Source: Rodentibacter genomosp. 2
GTDB taxonomy: Bacteria; Pseudomonadota; Gammaproteobacteria; Enterobacterales; Pasteurellaceae
Reading direction: 5' to 3'
Length of the DNA: 64,000 bases
NCBI GenBank assembly: GCA_001999425.1
Contig: MLHP01000011.1
Location: 1 to 64,000, forward strand
Positions 1-9,076 of the stretch are shown here, one piece after another. Below the pieces are notes generated by a model that ran no database searches, was not told where the DNA came from, and saw only the letters and a program-made list of their open reading frames with translations. A program made the position numbers and the translations under genes. How positions within the stretch are numbered: the first letter of the stretch is position 1; each line of letters begins with the position of its first letter.

Positions 1-721
1 GACGGGCGGTGTCTTTAGATACGGCGTTTGTACTGACGGCATCTTCATAAAGGGGATAGTGCCCCGCCTTACCTAAGGGCACGTTATAACCATGAATAAA
101 AAGGGTAGCGACATCACCGTCTAAATGGATTTGGTGTTTAAGCCGGTCAATTTGTTGTTGCCTGTCTTCTGCCGTTTGTTTTTGTAAAAAACGCAGATTG
201 ATCAACATCGGCGGAGGCAAATAGGTGGCGTGAATATTGCAAACCGGACTGCCATTCTGCCAATAAGCGCCAATTTTTAACGGATGGCTTGCTTGAAATT
301 GAGGGTTATCGTGTTTTACCACCGTGCCGTCTTCTTCTGCCTTAATTAATACATAGCCGTCACTTTTATCCAAGACAAAATTTTCGTTTACTTCGGAGAG
401 TTCCCGCTGAATATTGGATGTTATCTGGGTTTCACTTTGCGGCTTACGACACAAAAACCAACACACTTCACCACAGCGAATTTCCGCAGACCCGTTTAGC
501 CCTCTGCCATGAATACTCATTCCGCCGGAATCCGTGATACCGATAAAAACTTTGCCTGTTGAGTCATAAAGTTTGACTTCAATTCCGGCAGGAAGAGGAC
601 GACCTAGCGTATCTTTATGATGAAGTCGGACAATATTTTTACAGCAATCCGTTCCCGTATTGCAGGATTCGGAAGTATGATTTTGTTTAAATTGCTGATG
701 AGTTTGTTTGAAATTTGACAT
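1..721 (-). CDS. Putative type VI secretion cargo effector, alpha/beta-hydrolase-like (C-terminus outside window)
   Basis: I translated the reverse strand by hand: one open frame of 240 codons from ATG at 721 to the window edge, with a good ribosome site (AAGGAAG) upstream. Residues about 35-80 contain a short beta-rich segment (RPLPAGIEVKLYDSTGKVF) followed by a Gly-rich turn and four cysteines. Near residue 205 comes ATLFIHGYNVPLGKAGHYP, which resembles the oxyanion strand-turn of alpha/beta hydrolases. The gene lies 12 bases after a DUF4123 gene. DUF4123 proteins are known adaptors that load T6SS effectors onto VgrG, so a lipase-like T6SS effector is the best reading. The catalytic Ser/Asp/His would lie beyond the window, so the enzyme class is inferred. 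No T6SS structural gene is visible here. Confidence 0.6.
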   Translation of the reverse strand, partial: MSNFKQTHQQFKQNHTSESCNTGTDCCKNIVRLHHKDTLGRPLPAGIEVKLYDSTGKVFIGITDSGGMSIHGRGLNGSAEIRCGEVCWFLCRKPQSETQITSNIQRELSEVNENFVLDKSDGYVLIKAEEDGTVVKHDNPQFQASHPLKIGAYWQNGSPVCNIHATYLPPPMLINLRFLQKQTAEDRQQQIDRLKHQIHLDGDVATLFIHGYNVPLGKAGHYPLYEDAVSTNAVSKDTAR

Positions 722-733
722 AAATTCACTTCC

Positions 734-2035
734 TTAAAATCGGCTATTGATGATTTGCTGCTGTTCAAGTACATCAAGGCGGTGTTGAATGTAATAGACC
801 TTTTCCGGCTCTGAAAGGTAATTGAGTGCTAAAAGTTTCATAATGACGGACTCCGGATCCAGTTTATCCACGGTTTCGCCATAAAAGAGGGTGGTAAGCG
901 ATAAAAATCCGATGGTGCTTGTTTCATAAAAACGATATTTCAACCCCATTTTGTAGTGGTATTGCACGACATTTTCGATCTCTTGATGACTATAGGTGTC
1001 CAGTAGGTAAGGGGCGGTTGTGATTAAATCTTCTATTAATCGGGCAAGTAATTTTTTGTCTTTTTTGGTAATCATTTCCTTCATTTCAAACTTATCAAAC
1101 TGTTTTCTCACCGGCTCGATTTCTGAAAAATCTACATTCGGCACATAGCTCACCGCATTTTGTTGTTTTGGCAAAATAAAGCTATCAATCAAGCCGTTGC
1201 CCCAAAAGGTCGAGAGTTTTCGTGGATAATGTTGCAGAAAATCGAAATAGTCTTCGAGTACAATCGGATCATAAAAGCGGAAATAAAGCAGGCGATCGTC
1301 ATAGGTATTCATATAAATGAATTTTCTAAAATGCTGTAGTAAGGTGTCAAAATCTGCCGAAGAGCGGAAGAAAAAACCAAAGTTTTTATGCCAATGCTGC
1401 TCACCGTCTTCTTGAGGTTTAAGCGGTACACTGCATAATTGTTCGACAAATGAATGATTTTCGGGCAGATGTAATAAATAGGGGGCGGTTTTCTTACGCT
1501 TTTCCGCTTCTTCGCCTTTGAATAAACATTCGTAACGAATGCCGTTCCCCTTAAAATCTTGAGGAAACCAAAAACTGACTTCGGCATTGATGATGGCATA
1601 GCATTGGCTTTCACTATTTCCTTGCCATAAACGTAATTTCATTGATCGAGGTATTGGCTGAAATAAGAAGGCTGAATGTTCATCTTCTTCCCTCAGTAAA
1701 AATTCCTCTTTGATTAAACAAGGCGTAGGGCTTTTTTCACTTTCTTGGTGTTGAGCGGGATTAAAAATAAGTAGTGGGTTGTTTTCTGAAAGAGTGGTGG
1801 AAAGCGTGGTTAAAGGAGAGATGAAATCAGAATTGGCGTGGCGTTGTAAATACAGTTCAAAAGGTAGGGGAAGAAATTGGTGTGTTAATCTTAACCGATG
1901 TTGCTGAGCATAAATCCGAATATGATGTTCGGCAATCTCTGCACTATGGGTGTAAATAAGCAATACCACATTTTCTTGTTCATTCTCGTGAATGATTGTG
2001 CCATCTACGGCATAAGGGTGAAGCGTATTTTGCAT
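734..2035 (-). CDS. DUF4123-domain protein (T6SS effector adaptor/chaperone)
   Basis: A 433-residue soluble protein. Residues about 215-270 carry the DUF4123 hallmark: a stretch like FGFFFRSSADFDTLLQHFRK, then LLYFRFYDPIVLEDY, then a Trp/Gly-containing turn (FWGNGLIDSFI). DUF4123 proteins (Tec/Tap type) bind one cognate effector and its VgrG before secretion. The C-terminal third, rich in charged residues (about 315-430), is longer than in minimal DUF4123 proteins and could be the effector-specific part. The start at 2035 has an AAAGGA ribosome site. The stop is 12 bases before the effector start, so the pair is almost certainly co-transcribed. Domain assignment is by motif recall; the partnership is inferred from position. 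Confidence 0.75.
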   Translation of the reverse strand: MQNTLHPYAVDGTIIHENEQENVVLLIYTHSAEIAEHHIRIYAQQHRLRLTHQFLPLPFELYLQRHANSDFISPLTTLSTTLSENNPLLIFNPAQHQESEKSPTPCLIKEEFLLREEDEHSAFLFQPIPRSMKLRLWQGNSESQCYAIINAEVSFWFPQDFKGNGIRYECLFKGEEAEKRKKTAPYLLHLPENHSFVEQLCSVPLKPQEDGEQHWHKNFGFFFRSSADFDTLLQHFRKFIYMNTYDDRLLYFRFYDPIVLEDYFDFLQHYPRKLSTFWGNGLIDSFILPKQQNAVSYVPNVDFSEIEPVRKQFDKFEMKEMITKKDKKLLARLIEDLITTAPYLLDTYSHQEIENVVQYHYKMGLKYRFYETSTIGFLSLTTLFYGETVDKLDPESVIMKLLALNYLSEPEKVYYIQHRLDVLEQQQIINSRF

Positions 2036-2337
2036 AGCGAGTCCTTTCTTATTTTTTAGGCATTATAAGAAAACTGAATGCAAAATGAAATACGCTAAAT
2101 TACTGATAGCAGCATAGTTTTTATAGGTGGCGATAGACTGAAATAGGTTTAGATAGAACGATGTAGAATAAAGGGAGTAGTGAGTTTGGTAGTACTTTAG
2201 ATAAAGGAAATGCCTTTCGTCATTTGGGATCGGAAAGGCATTTAAATTTATGTGGTCAATAGTCAATTTGAGATCGTTGTGCGACCTATTGCATAATACT
2301 GGAAAAATATCCTATTTTTAGACCGCACTTTTGCCGA
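2036..2337. other. 302-base intergenic stretch without a convincing gene
   Basis: This A+T-rich spacer lies between the antiporter stop and the DUF4123 start. It holds one uptake core (2322-2330) and one hairpin (listed separately). A 67-codon frame on the minus strand (2063-2266) has no ribosome site, is dominated by Tyr/Leu/Phe/Asn and resembles nothing I recognise, so I do not call it. Confidence 0.5.
2208..2243 (-). terminator. Hairpin, possible terminator of the antiporter gene
   Basis: A perfect 11-base stem (AAATGCCTTTC with GAAAGGCATTT) closes a 14-base loop about 95 bases past the antiporter stop. The T-run after it on the minus strand is weak (CCTTTAT), so terminator function is only possible. 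Confidence 0.4.
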
Positions 2338-3660
2338 TTATTCTTTATTCTCTTTGGCTAAACCTACCCCAACATAACCACGTTCACGCATGATCACTTC
2401 TTTTGATTTACGGATCATGCTTTCAATAGTCATACCTTGTACGAGGATAGAGAACATTACTACGGCATAGGTCATGCCTAAAATAAGATCACGCACATCC
2501 ATATTTAACCCTTCAATGTAGGATTGCCCCATCGGGATAGAAAGTGCCATTGCCAATGCCAATCCGCCGCGTAATGCACCCCAAGTCAGCACTCGTAGGG
2601 TATAAGGATTGTATTTGCGATAGCGTTTCATCACTTGGAAAGGAAGCCATACACTGATGTAACGGCAAACCAAGCAAATCGGAATGGCTAGAACAATCAG
2701 AATTAAACCTTGCCACGAAACATGAATAAGGAGAATGGCTAAGCCGATTAAAATAAATAATAGTGAATTGAGGAAGTGATCGATCATTTCCCAAAAATGA
2801 TTGAAATAGTGGCGGCTTTGTTTTGAAAATCCGGTGTAGCGTGTCCAGTTACCGATTAAAATTCCGGAAACGACCATCGCAAGCGCGCCGGAAACATGGA
2901 GTAAATTGGCTAACATAAAACCGGCAGTCGGGATAGTCAGGGTTAATAAAATTTCTAACGAACCGTCATCGGTTGCAGAAATTAAATAATGGGCAAGTAA
3001 GCCGATAGCAAAACCAAAAGCAATGCCGCCTAACGCCTCTTTGAAAAATAGATGTAATACACCACCGGCAGTCGGTTCTTGTCCGCCGAAGGCAACGGCA
3101 AAAACGGTGGTAAAAATCACTAATCCGATCCCGTCATTAAATAAGGATTCTCCTTCAACCTGCATCGCTAAACGCTTTGGGGCTTTTAAGTTTTTAATAA
3201 TAGCGAGTACGGCGATAGGGTCGTCAGGGGAGATTAATGCACCGAATAAAATGCAGTAGATTAAATCGATATGCCAACCAAATAATTGACTGATCGCATA
3301 AAGCATAAAACCGATAAAAAAAGTAGAGGCAAAGGTAGAGAATAGCGCAAAGGTGGTGATTTCCCATTTTTGGTTTTTTAATACCGGCAATTTAATGCCT
3401 AATGCACCGGCAAAAAGTAAGAAACCGAGAATACCGTTTAGTAAGAAATCTTTAAAATCAATTCGTTCTACAACTTTTATTGCGATTTCATCTAAATTAA
3501 ACCAATTTAAATATCCTAATAAAACCAATATTAAAGAACCCAACATAGAGGTGGCGGTAATTGCAATGGTATATTGGATATTATCATTGATTTTTCGTGT
3601 GATAAAACTGATTAAAATAGCAATAGTGGCAAGAAAGCAGAGGTAGGTGTAAATATTCAT
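2338..3660 (-). CDS. CPA1-family Na+/H+ antiporter (NhaP type)
   Basis: A 440-residue inner-membrane protein with about 12 hydrophobic segments. It exchanges cytoplasmic Na+ (or K+) for protons. The CPA1 ion-binding signatures are clear: GALISPDDPIAVLAI near residue 140-155 (tandem Asp) and EGESLFNDGIGLVIF near 170-185 (Asn-Asp). A third motif, LTWGALRGGLALAMALSIP near 360-380, is also typical of NhaP/NHE proteins. The C-terminal tail is short (about 25 residues) and charged, without a TrkA or cNMP domain. It is a single-gene unit, divergent from the gene at 3772 across about 110 bases. Family is certain; exact ion preference is not. Confidence 0.85.
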   Translation of the reverse strand: MNIYTYLCFLATIAILISFITRKINDNIQYTIAITATSMLGSLILVLLGYLNWFNLDEIAIKVVERIDFKDFLLNGILGFLLFAGALGIKLPVLKNQKWEITTFALFSTFASTFFIGFMLYAISQLFGWHIDLIYCILFGALISPDDPIAVLAIIKNLKAPKRLAMQVEGESLFNDGIGLVIFTTVFAVAFGGQEPTAGGVLHLFFKEALGGIAFGFAIGLLAHYLISATDDGSLEILLTLTIPTAGFMLANLLHVSGALAMVVSGILIGNWTRYTGFSKQSRHYFNHFWEMIDHFLNSLLFILIGLAILLIHVSWQGLILIVLAIPICLVCRYISVWLPFQVMKRYRKYNPYTLRVLTWGALRGGLALAMALSIPMGQSYIEGLNMDVRDLILGMTYAVVMFSILVQGMTIESMIRKSKEVIMRERGYVGVGLAKENKE

Positions 3661-3771
3661 GGTTTAGTTCCAAACTAAGAATAAGAAATAGTAGGCATGA
3701 GTAAATTAAACGTTGTCTAGTATAAGCAAACTGCTATCATTTATAAAGTTCATATTGAAATATATAAAATA

Positions 3772-4611
3772 ATGAAAACGATTAATAAAATTTTTGCATT
3801 TTTACTCGTGGTAGGTATTGCAGTCGGAATTTATATTGTTAGCCAACTTCGTATTTTTGAATCGATTCAAATTGATTTAAAAACAACCGCTCAATTCTCT
3901 TTTAATCCGACAAATACATTTTGTTTTTCCCGTGAGGAATCGATTCCTACTTTACCGAAAAAACACTTTCGATTATTAAGTTGGAATATTCATAAAGGTT
4001 CGGATCAAGGTTGGCAGCAAGATTTAGCCCGTTTTTCACAAGATCAGGATTTTGTACTTCTACAAGAAGCCACGCCCGAACAAAATTTGTCTTTATTTTC
4101 CACCGCACTTTTTATTTCAAGTTTTTCTTATAAAGGGTGGCAATCCGGTGTGAAAACCTTTAGCCGTACTGTGCCAAAAAGTTATTGCGGCATTGCCGAG
4201 CCCGAACCTTGGATTCGTATTCCGAAAGTCGCCGGTGTGATGACATTCCCATTGAATAATGGTGGTGAATTACTCGTGATTAATGCCCATTTAATCAATT
4301 TTGAGTGGCAGCCAAATGCCTACCGCGCACAATTGGAGCAGATTTTTTCTTTGATTCCGTCTTATCAAAGTGCTGTCATTTTAGCGGGTGATTTTAATGC
4401 GTGGAATGCGGAACGAAAGCAAATCCTCGATGAATTTATGAGAAAAAAGGGGTTAAACGAAGTGTCTTTTTCTCAAGATGAACGGGTACGATTTTTTGAT
4501 TATCCGTTGGATTATGTATTTGTCAGGGGCATGAAAGTCTTAACCGCAACATCGAAAAAAGTCGCCTCTTCCGATCATTCTCCGGTTTGGCTGGAGTTCA
4601 TTTTAGAGTAA
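3772..4611 (+). CDS. Endonuclease/exonuclease/phosphatase-family protein, YafD-like, membrane-anchored
   Basis: A 279-residue protein. An N-terminal hydrophobic helix (about 6-27) should anchor it to the inner membrane with the catalytic domain outside. The EEP fold is seen from its ordered motifs: LLSWNIHKG (about 68-76), a metal-binding Glu in LLQEAT, INAHLINF, GDFNAW, then YPLDYVFV and the terminal SSDHSPVW with its catalytic Asp-His. Length and anchor fit the YafD/UPF0294 group, whose substrate is not known to me. It starts in an A+T-rich leader without a clear ribosome site. An uptake core lies inside the gene (4102-4110). Confidence 0.75.
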   Translation: MKTINKIFAFLLVVGIAVGIYIVSQLRIFESIQIDLKTTAQFSFNPTNTFCFSREESIPTLPKKHFRLLSWNIHKGSDQGWQQDLARFSQDQDFVLLQEATPEQNLSLFSTALFISSFSYKGWQSGVKTFSRTVPKSYCGIAEPEPWIRIPKVAGVMTFPLNNGGELLVINAHLINFEWQPNAYRAQLEQIFSLIPSYQSAVILAGDFNAWNAERKQILDEFMRKKGLNEVSFSQDERVRFFDYPLDYVFVRGMKVLTATSKKVASSDHSPVWLEFILE

Positions 4612-4683
4612 GCGAAGGCAACGATTGAGTATATTGTCAGCGAAAAATGTTGTGAAAATTAACCGCACTTTTTGTTTAACTTT

Positions 4684-4699
4684 TGTGCTCTCTATCACA
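4684..4699. promoter_or_regulatory. Candidate CRP site upstream of pntA
   Basis: TGTGCTCTCTATCACA matches the CRP core TGTGA-N6-TCACA with one change (C for A at position 5). It lies about 150 bases before the pntA start, in a 240-base A+T-rich leader, just after an uptake core at 4662-4670. By similarity only. Confidence 0.4.
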
Positions 4700-4851
4700 A
4701 TATATTGTAAAAACAGTGAAAAAAATATATCTCATTTTAACTGAAAAATGATACAGTTAGTGCCATCTGACTTTTTGTCATTTATCGGAAGAATGAACTT
4801 GAATTCATTCAATCAAATCATCAACCCAATCATCAAACAGAGGGAAACAGT

Positions 4852-6390
4852 ATGTTAATTGGTGTACCAAAAGAACTGCTTGATAATGAAGCGCGTGTGG
4901 CGGCAACGCCAAAAACGGTTCAACAAATCCTGAAATTGGGCTTTGAGGTTATCGTTGAACACGATGCGGGCTTTAAAGCAAGTTTTGAGGATCAAGCATT
5001 TTTAGACGCAGGTGCAAAAATTGGTACGGCGGCTGAAATTTGGCAATCGGATATCATTTTTAAAGTAAATCCGCCGACAGATGAAGAAATTGCTCAAATG
5101 AAAGAAGGCGCAACGCTGGTCAGTTTCATTTGGCGTGCGCAAAATCCTGAGTTAATGCAAAAATTAACAGCGAAAAAAATCAATGTGCTTGCAATGGATG
5201 CCGTACCGCGTATTTCTCGTGCGCAAGCCTTGGACGCATTAAGTTCCATGGCGAATATTTCCGGTTACCGTGCAGTGATCGAAGCAGCACATGAATTTGG
5301 CAGTTTTTTCACCGGACAAATTACGGCGGCAGGTAAAGTCCCGCCGGCGAAAGTGTTGGTGATTGGTGCGGGGGTAGCCGGTTTAGCTGCGATTGGGGCG
5401 GCAAATAGCCTTGGTGCGATTGTACGTGCGTTTGATTCCCGTCCGGAAGTAAAAGAACAAGTTCAAAGTATGGGCGCAAGCTTCTTAGAAATTGATTTTA
5501 AAGAAGAAGGCGGCAGCGGTGATGGTTATGCGAAAGTGATGTCGGAAGAATTTAACCGCCGAGCAATGGAACTTTACGCAGAGCAAGCCAAAGAGGTGGA
5601 TATTATCATTACAACGGCTGCGATTCCGGGTAAACCTGCGCCACGTTTGATCACCAAAGAAATGGTGGATTCCATGAAAGCGGGTTCGGTGATTGTGGAT
5701 TTGGCAGCCGCAACAGGCGGTAACTGCGAATATACCCAAGCGGGTAAAGTCGTGACGACTGAAAACCAAGTGAAAGTGATCGGCTATACGGATTTCCCAA
5801 GCCGCTTACCGACACAATCTTCCCAACTTTACGGCACAAACTTAGTCAATTTATTGAAACTCTTGTGTAAAGAGAAAGACGGCAACATTAACATTGATTT
5901 TGAGGATGTGGTATTGCGCGGTGTGACTGTTGTACGTGATGGGGAAGAAATTCCTCCGGCACAAATTCAAGTGTCGGCTCAACCAAAACAAGATGTAAAA
6001 GCCACGCCTGTAGCAGAGAAAAAAGAAGCCAAACCGACCAATCCGCGTGTGAAATACGGTGTGATGGCAGGTGTCGGCGTATTATTCCTGTGGCTTGCGT
6101 CTGTTGCACCGGCTGCGTTTTTATCACATTTTACGGTATTTGTATTAGCCTGTGTGGTGGGGTATTACGTGGTTTGGAACGTTAGCCATGCACTTCACAC
6201 ACCATTAATGGCGGTAACAAATGCCATTTCAGGTATCATTATTGTAGGGGCGTTACTGCAAATTCGTCAGCCGTCGGGCAACCTCTTTATTGATGCGTTA
6301 GCCTTTGTGGCAATTTTGGTGGCAAGCATCAATATTTTTGGTGGATTCCGTGTAACTCAACGTATGTTGGCAATGTTTAGAAAAGGTTAA
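4852..6390 (+). CDS. pntA: NAD(P) transhydrogenase, alpha subunit
   Basis: A 512-residue subunit of the proton-translocating transhydrogenase, which makes NADPH from NADH and NADP+ using the proton gradient. Residues 1-380 form the NAD(H)-binding domain I, with the dinucleotide loop [20 protein letters not shown] near 170-190 and the [13 protein letters not shown] segment after it. A charged linker (about 380-400, Gln/Lys/Ala-rich) leads to about four membrane helices (404-510). The ribosome site GAGGGAAAC precedes the ATG. pntB follows after 10 bases, the usual pntAB operon. A candidate CRP site lies upstream. Confidence 0.97.
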   Translation: MLIGVPKELLDNEARVAATPKTVQQILKLGFEVIVEHDAGFKASFEDQAFLDAGAKIGTAAEIWQSDIIFKVNPPTDEEIAQMKEGATLVSFIWRAQNPELMQKLTAKKINVLAMDAVPRISRAQALDALSSMANISGYRAVIEAAHEFGSFFTGQITAAGKVPPAKVLVIGAGVAGLAAIGAANSLGAIVRAFDSRPEVKEQVQSMGASFLEIDFKEEGGSGDGYAKVMSEEFNRRAMELYAEQAKEVDIIITTAAIPGKPAPRLITKEMVDSMKAGSVIVDLAAATGGNCEYTQAGKVVTTENQVKVIGYTDFPSRLPTQSSQLYGTNLVNLLKLLCKEKDGNINIDFEDVVLRGVTVVRDGEEIPPAQIQVSAQPKQDVKATPVAEKKEAKPTNPRVKYGVMAGVGVLFLWLASVAPAAFLSHFTVFVLACVVGYYVVWNVSHALHTPLMAVTNAISGIIIVGALLQIRQPSGNLFIDALAFVAILVASINIFGGFRVTQRMLAMFRKG

Positions 6391-6400
6391 GGAGAACGTA

Positions 6401-7825
6401 ATGTCTGAAGGTTTAGTACAGGCTGCGTATATTGTTGCAGCATTACTTTTCATTATGAGCTTGGCGGGACTTTCTAAACACGAAACTGCCAAAGCAGGTT
6501 GTTGGTTTGGTATTGTCGGGATGACGATTGCACTCGTGGCGACGATTTTCGGCCCGCATTCCGAAGGAACGTTTTGGATTATCATTGCGATGATTATCGG
6601 TGGTGTAATAGGTGTTCAACGTGCATTAAAAGTGGAAATGACGGAAATGCCGGAGCTTGTGGCAATTCTGCACAGCTTTGTGGGTTTAGCTGCCGTGCTT
6701 GTCGGTTTTAACAGCTACGGTTTACACGATATTCCCACTATGCCGAACGGTTTAGATGATGTGCAACAGGCACAATTCTTGGCAGAACAGGCAACTCTGA
6801 CGACCATTCACAATGTTGAAGTATTCCTCGGGATCTTTATCGGTGCGGTAACATTCACAGGTTCAGTGGTGGCATTCGGTAAGTTAAGCGGCAAAATTAA
6901 CTCAAAAGCATTAATGTTGCCACACCGTCATAAATTAAACCTAGCCGCGATTGTGGTTTCTGTATTATTGATGGTTGCCTTTTTGAACAATCCGGAAAAT
7001 ATTTTCCCTGTGTTATTAATGACTGCAATTGCACTGGCATTCGGTTGGCATTTAGTGGCATCGATCGGTGGTGCGGATATGCCGGTAGTGGTATCTATGC
7101 TTAACTCTTACTCCGGTTGGGCAGCTGCGGCGGCAGGTTTTATGCTGAGCAATGACCTATTAATCGTAACCGGGGCGTTAGTAGGCTCTTCCGGTGCGAT
7201 TCTTTCTTACATTATGTGTAAAGCGATGAATCGATCATTTATCAGCGTAATTGCCGGTGGCTTTGGCAACGATGTACAAGTCTCTTCCGATGAAGAACAA
7301 GGCGAGCACCGTGAGACCACAGCGGAAGAAGTGGCGGAGTTACTGAAAAATGCAAGTTCCGTCATTATCACACCGGGATATGGTATGGCGGTGGCGCAAG
7401 CGCAATATCCGGTGGCGGATATCACCGCAAAATTACGTGAACGCGGCGTAAATGTACGTTTTGGTATTCACCCTGTTGCCGGTCGTTTACCGGGTCATAT
7501 GAACGTGCTGTTAGCGGAAGCCAAAGTGCCTTATGATGTTGTGCTTGAAATGGATGAAATCAATGAAGATTTCGCAGATACCGATGTGGTATTGGTTATC
7601 GGTGCAAACGATACGGTAAACCCGGCGGCAATGGAAGATCCAAACAGCCCGATTGCAGGAATGCCGGTATTGGAAGTATGGAAAGCACAAAATGTGATCG
7701 TATTCAAACGCTCTATGGCAGTGGGGTATGCCGGTGTGCAAAATCCATTATTCTTCAAAGAGAATACCCAAATGCTCTTTGGTGATGCGAAAGATCGTGT
7801 TGAAGACATTTTAAAAGCCCTTTAA
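6401..7825 (+). CDS. pntB: NAD(P) transhydrogenase, beta subunit
   Basis: A 474-residue partner of PntA. The N-terminal 270 residues hold about nine membrane helices (domain II, with the proton path). The C-terminal 200 residues are the NADP(H)-binding domain III, starting near [18 protein letters not shown] (Gly-rich loop) and including [29 protein letters not shown] and the terminal [17 protein letters not shown]. The last is the NADP-binding segment known in the family. The ribosome site AAGGAGAA lies in the pntA stop region. An uptake-sequence terminator follows immediately. Length is as expected for the family. Confidence 0.97.
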   Translation: MSEGLVQAAYIVAALLFIMSLAGLSKHETAKAGCWFGIVGMTIALVATIFGPHSEGTFWIIIAMIIGGVIGVQRALKVEMTEMPELVAILHSFVGLAAVLVGFNSYGLHDIPTMPNGLDDVQQAQFLAEQATLTTIHNVEVFLGIFIGAVTFTGSVVAFGKLSGKINSKALMLPHRHKLNLAAIVVSVLLMVAFLNNPENIFPVLLMTAIALAFGWHLVASIGGADMPVVVSMLNSYSGWAAAAAGFMLSNDLLIVTGALVGSSGAILSYIMCKAMNRSFISVIAGGFGNDVQVSSDEEQGEHRETTAEEVAELLKNASSVIITPGYGMAVAQAQYPVADITAKLRERGVNVRFGIHPVAGRLPGHMNVLLAEAKVPYDVVLEMDEINEDFADTDVVLVIGANDTVNPAAMEDPNSPIAGMPVLEVWKAQNVIVFKRSMAVGYAGVQNPLFFKENTQMLFGDAKDRVEDILKAL

Positions 7826-7841
7826 AACGGGCTGAAAATAA

Positions 7842-7877
7842 ACCGCACTTTGGGAAGCTGAAGTGCGGTATTTTTTT
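7842..7877 (+). terminator. Uptake-sequence-pair terminator of pntAB
   Basis: Two inverted uptake cores (ACCGCACTT at 7842, AAGTGCGGT at 7861) form a 9-base stem with a 10-base loop, followed by A and seven T. This is a standard intrinsic terminator shape. It also separates pntB from the convergent nimR. Confidence 0.75.
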
Positions 7878-7886
7878 GCGTTAAAT

Positions 7887-8291
7887 TTATAACCTCACAA
7901 ATCTTACTCCACTATGTTGTAACAGTAGTTTTATTGGATCTTCATGATTTGCGACGCTTTTTTCTTTGAGCTTAATTAATTTCATCCGCAAGTGTGCCAA
8001 TTCATGAATACGTTTAGCAATATCTTTAATATGGCTATCCAATAATTTATTCATTTCTTCCGTTCGTTGCTCGGTTTGGTTTTCGAGCGAAATTAAGGTT
8101 TTGATCTCATTGAGAGATAAATTTAAACTTCGGCAATTGCAAATAAAAGACAAACGTTGCAGATGATCTTCATTATATTGACGAAAGTTTCCATTGGTGC
8201 GTTGGGGGGCTGGGAGTAGTCCCTGCTTTTCGTAAAAACGAATGGTTTCTACGGTGCAGTTTAATGCTTTGGCAAGCTGACCTATTTTCAT
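7887..8291 (-). CDS. nimR: MerR-family nickel-responsive regulator NimR
   Basis: A 134-residue protein starting MKIGQLAKAL. Residues 1-70 are a MerR winged helix with the typical TVETIRFYEKQGLL; a coiled dimer helix follows (about 75-115). It resembles the CadR/ZntR branch but has no cysteine after residue 53, so the branch's metal ligands in the dimer helix and C-terminal loop are absent. His87, His96, His100, His116 and His126 could serve instead. NimR of H. influenzae, a known nickel-responsive MerR protein, controls the nik uptake operon and sits beside it, as here. The frame stays open to 8342, but that extension would overlap the divergent nik promoter, so I use the ATG at 8291. Confidence 0.85.
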   Translation of the reverse strand: MKIGQLAKALNCTVETIRFYEKQGLLPAPQRTNGNFRQYNEDHLQRLSFICNCRSLNLSLNEIKTLISLENQTEQRTEEMNKLLDSHIKDIAKRIHELAHLRMKLIKLKEKSVANHEDPIKLLLQHSGVRFVRL

Positions 8292-8311
8292 GATTTTCCT
8301 TAAAATTTCGC

Positions 8312-8342
8312 TTGACTCTAAAGTTACTTCATATTTTATCAT
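8312..8342 (+). promoter_or_regulatory. MerR-type promoter of nikKLMQO (19-base spacer)
   Basis: TTGACT (8312-8317) and TATCAT (8337-8342) are separated by exactly 19 bases. This overlong spacing is typical of promoters activated by MerR-family twisting. The spacer contains an imperfect dyad around AAAGTTACTTC. It lies between nimR and nikK, 35 bases before the nikK ATG. Confidence 0.65.
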
Positions 8343-8377
8343 TGCTCCCGCTTTTTTAATAATAAGGAAACCAATAA

Positions 8378-9061
8378 ATGCAATTCAAAAAAATAACAAT
8401 GGGATTAGCCGCACTTTTCACACTATCTGTGGCAAATGCGCATAATGTATGGCTTGAACCGACTTCATCACAAGGTGAATATGTGATGAAATTCGGCCAT
8501 ACGGAAACGGAATCCTACCCACAACATAAAATTAAGTCCTTACAAATCGTAAATTCTCAAGGAAAATTAACCGCACTTGACTATCAATTCAAAAACGGTG
8601 AAGCCTACGTGATACCCGAATCCAATATGGTATTTATGACATTTAATAATGGTGTATGGTCAAAATTACCAAGTGGTAAGTATGTTGAAAAAATCAAACG
8701 GGAAGCACCCTCCGCAGAATTTAGTACTAATCCGCTGAAATTGGGTAAAGCGATTTTAAAATGGGATGAACAGTCTTTTAAAGCTCATGATGTAACTTAT
8801 GAATTGATCCCACAGGCGAAAGCTGAAGCGGGCAAACCGCTTGCTATTCTTGTGTTACACAACGGTAAACCAATTCAAGCTATTAAGGTAGGTATAGGTG
8901 AAGAGGCGCCGTTTAATTTAACCGATGAAAAGGGCATTGCCGAATTTACGCCGGTGAAAGGTTACAACAAAGTATGGGCGGAGTTTGAAGAAAATGTGGC
9001 GGATAACCCTGATTATGATCGCCGAACCATTGAATATATGCTGACCTTTGATGCCCAATAA
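8378..9061 (+). CDS. nikK: Nickel ECF transporter accessory protein NikK (DUF4198)
   Basis: A 227-residue exported protein. A Sec signal peptide (about 1-21, ending ANA) is followed at once by HNVWLEP, exposing a His at or near the mature N-terminus. The rest is a beta-rich DUF4198 domain with a Pro-rich PLAILVLHNGKPIQAIKVGI segment and a conserved DEKGIAEFTPVKGYNKVW repeat-like strand pair. NikK is a known extra component of Pasteurellaceae Ni2+ ECF importers, thought to capture nickel in the periplasm. The ribosome site AAGGAAA fits the ATG at 8378. First gene of the operon. Confidence 0.85.
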   Translation: MQFKKITMGLAALFTLSVANAHNVWLEPTSSQGEYVMKFGHTETESYPQHKIKSLQIVNSQGKLTALDYQFKNGEAYVIPESNMVFMTFNNGVWSKLPSGKYVEKIKREAPSAEFSTNPLKLGKAILKWDEQSFKAHDVTYELIPQAKAEAGKPLAILVLHNGKPIQAIKVGIGEEAPFNLTDEKGIAEFTPVKGYNKVWAEFEENVADNPDYDRRTIEYMLTFDAQ

Positions 9062-9076
9062 ATAGGCGATGCTGTA

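Noticed and set aside
734..2035. Complete type VI secretion system in this window
   Set aside because: No Tss, Hcp, VgrG or ClpV-like genes are present; only the cargo pair and an Rhs relic.
2063..2266. 67-codon minus-strand frame between the DUF4123 gene and the antiporter
   Set aside because: No ribosome site, biased Tyr/Leu/Phe composition from A+T-rich DNA, and a terminator-like hairpin inside it.
8292..8342. 17-codon N-terminal extension of nimR
   Set aside because: It overlaps the -10/-35 region of the divergent nik promoter, and MerR proteins start at MKIGQLAKAL-like sequence.
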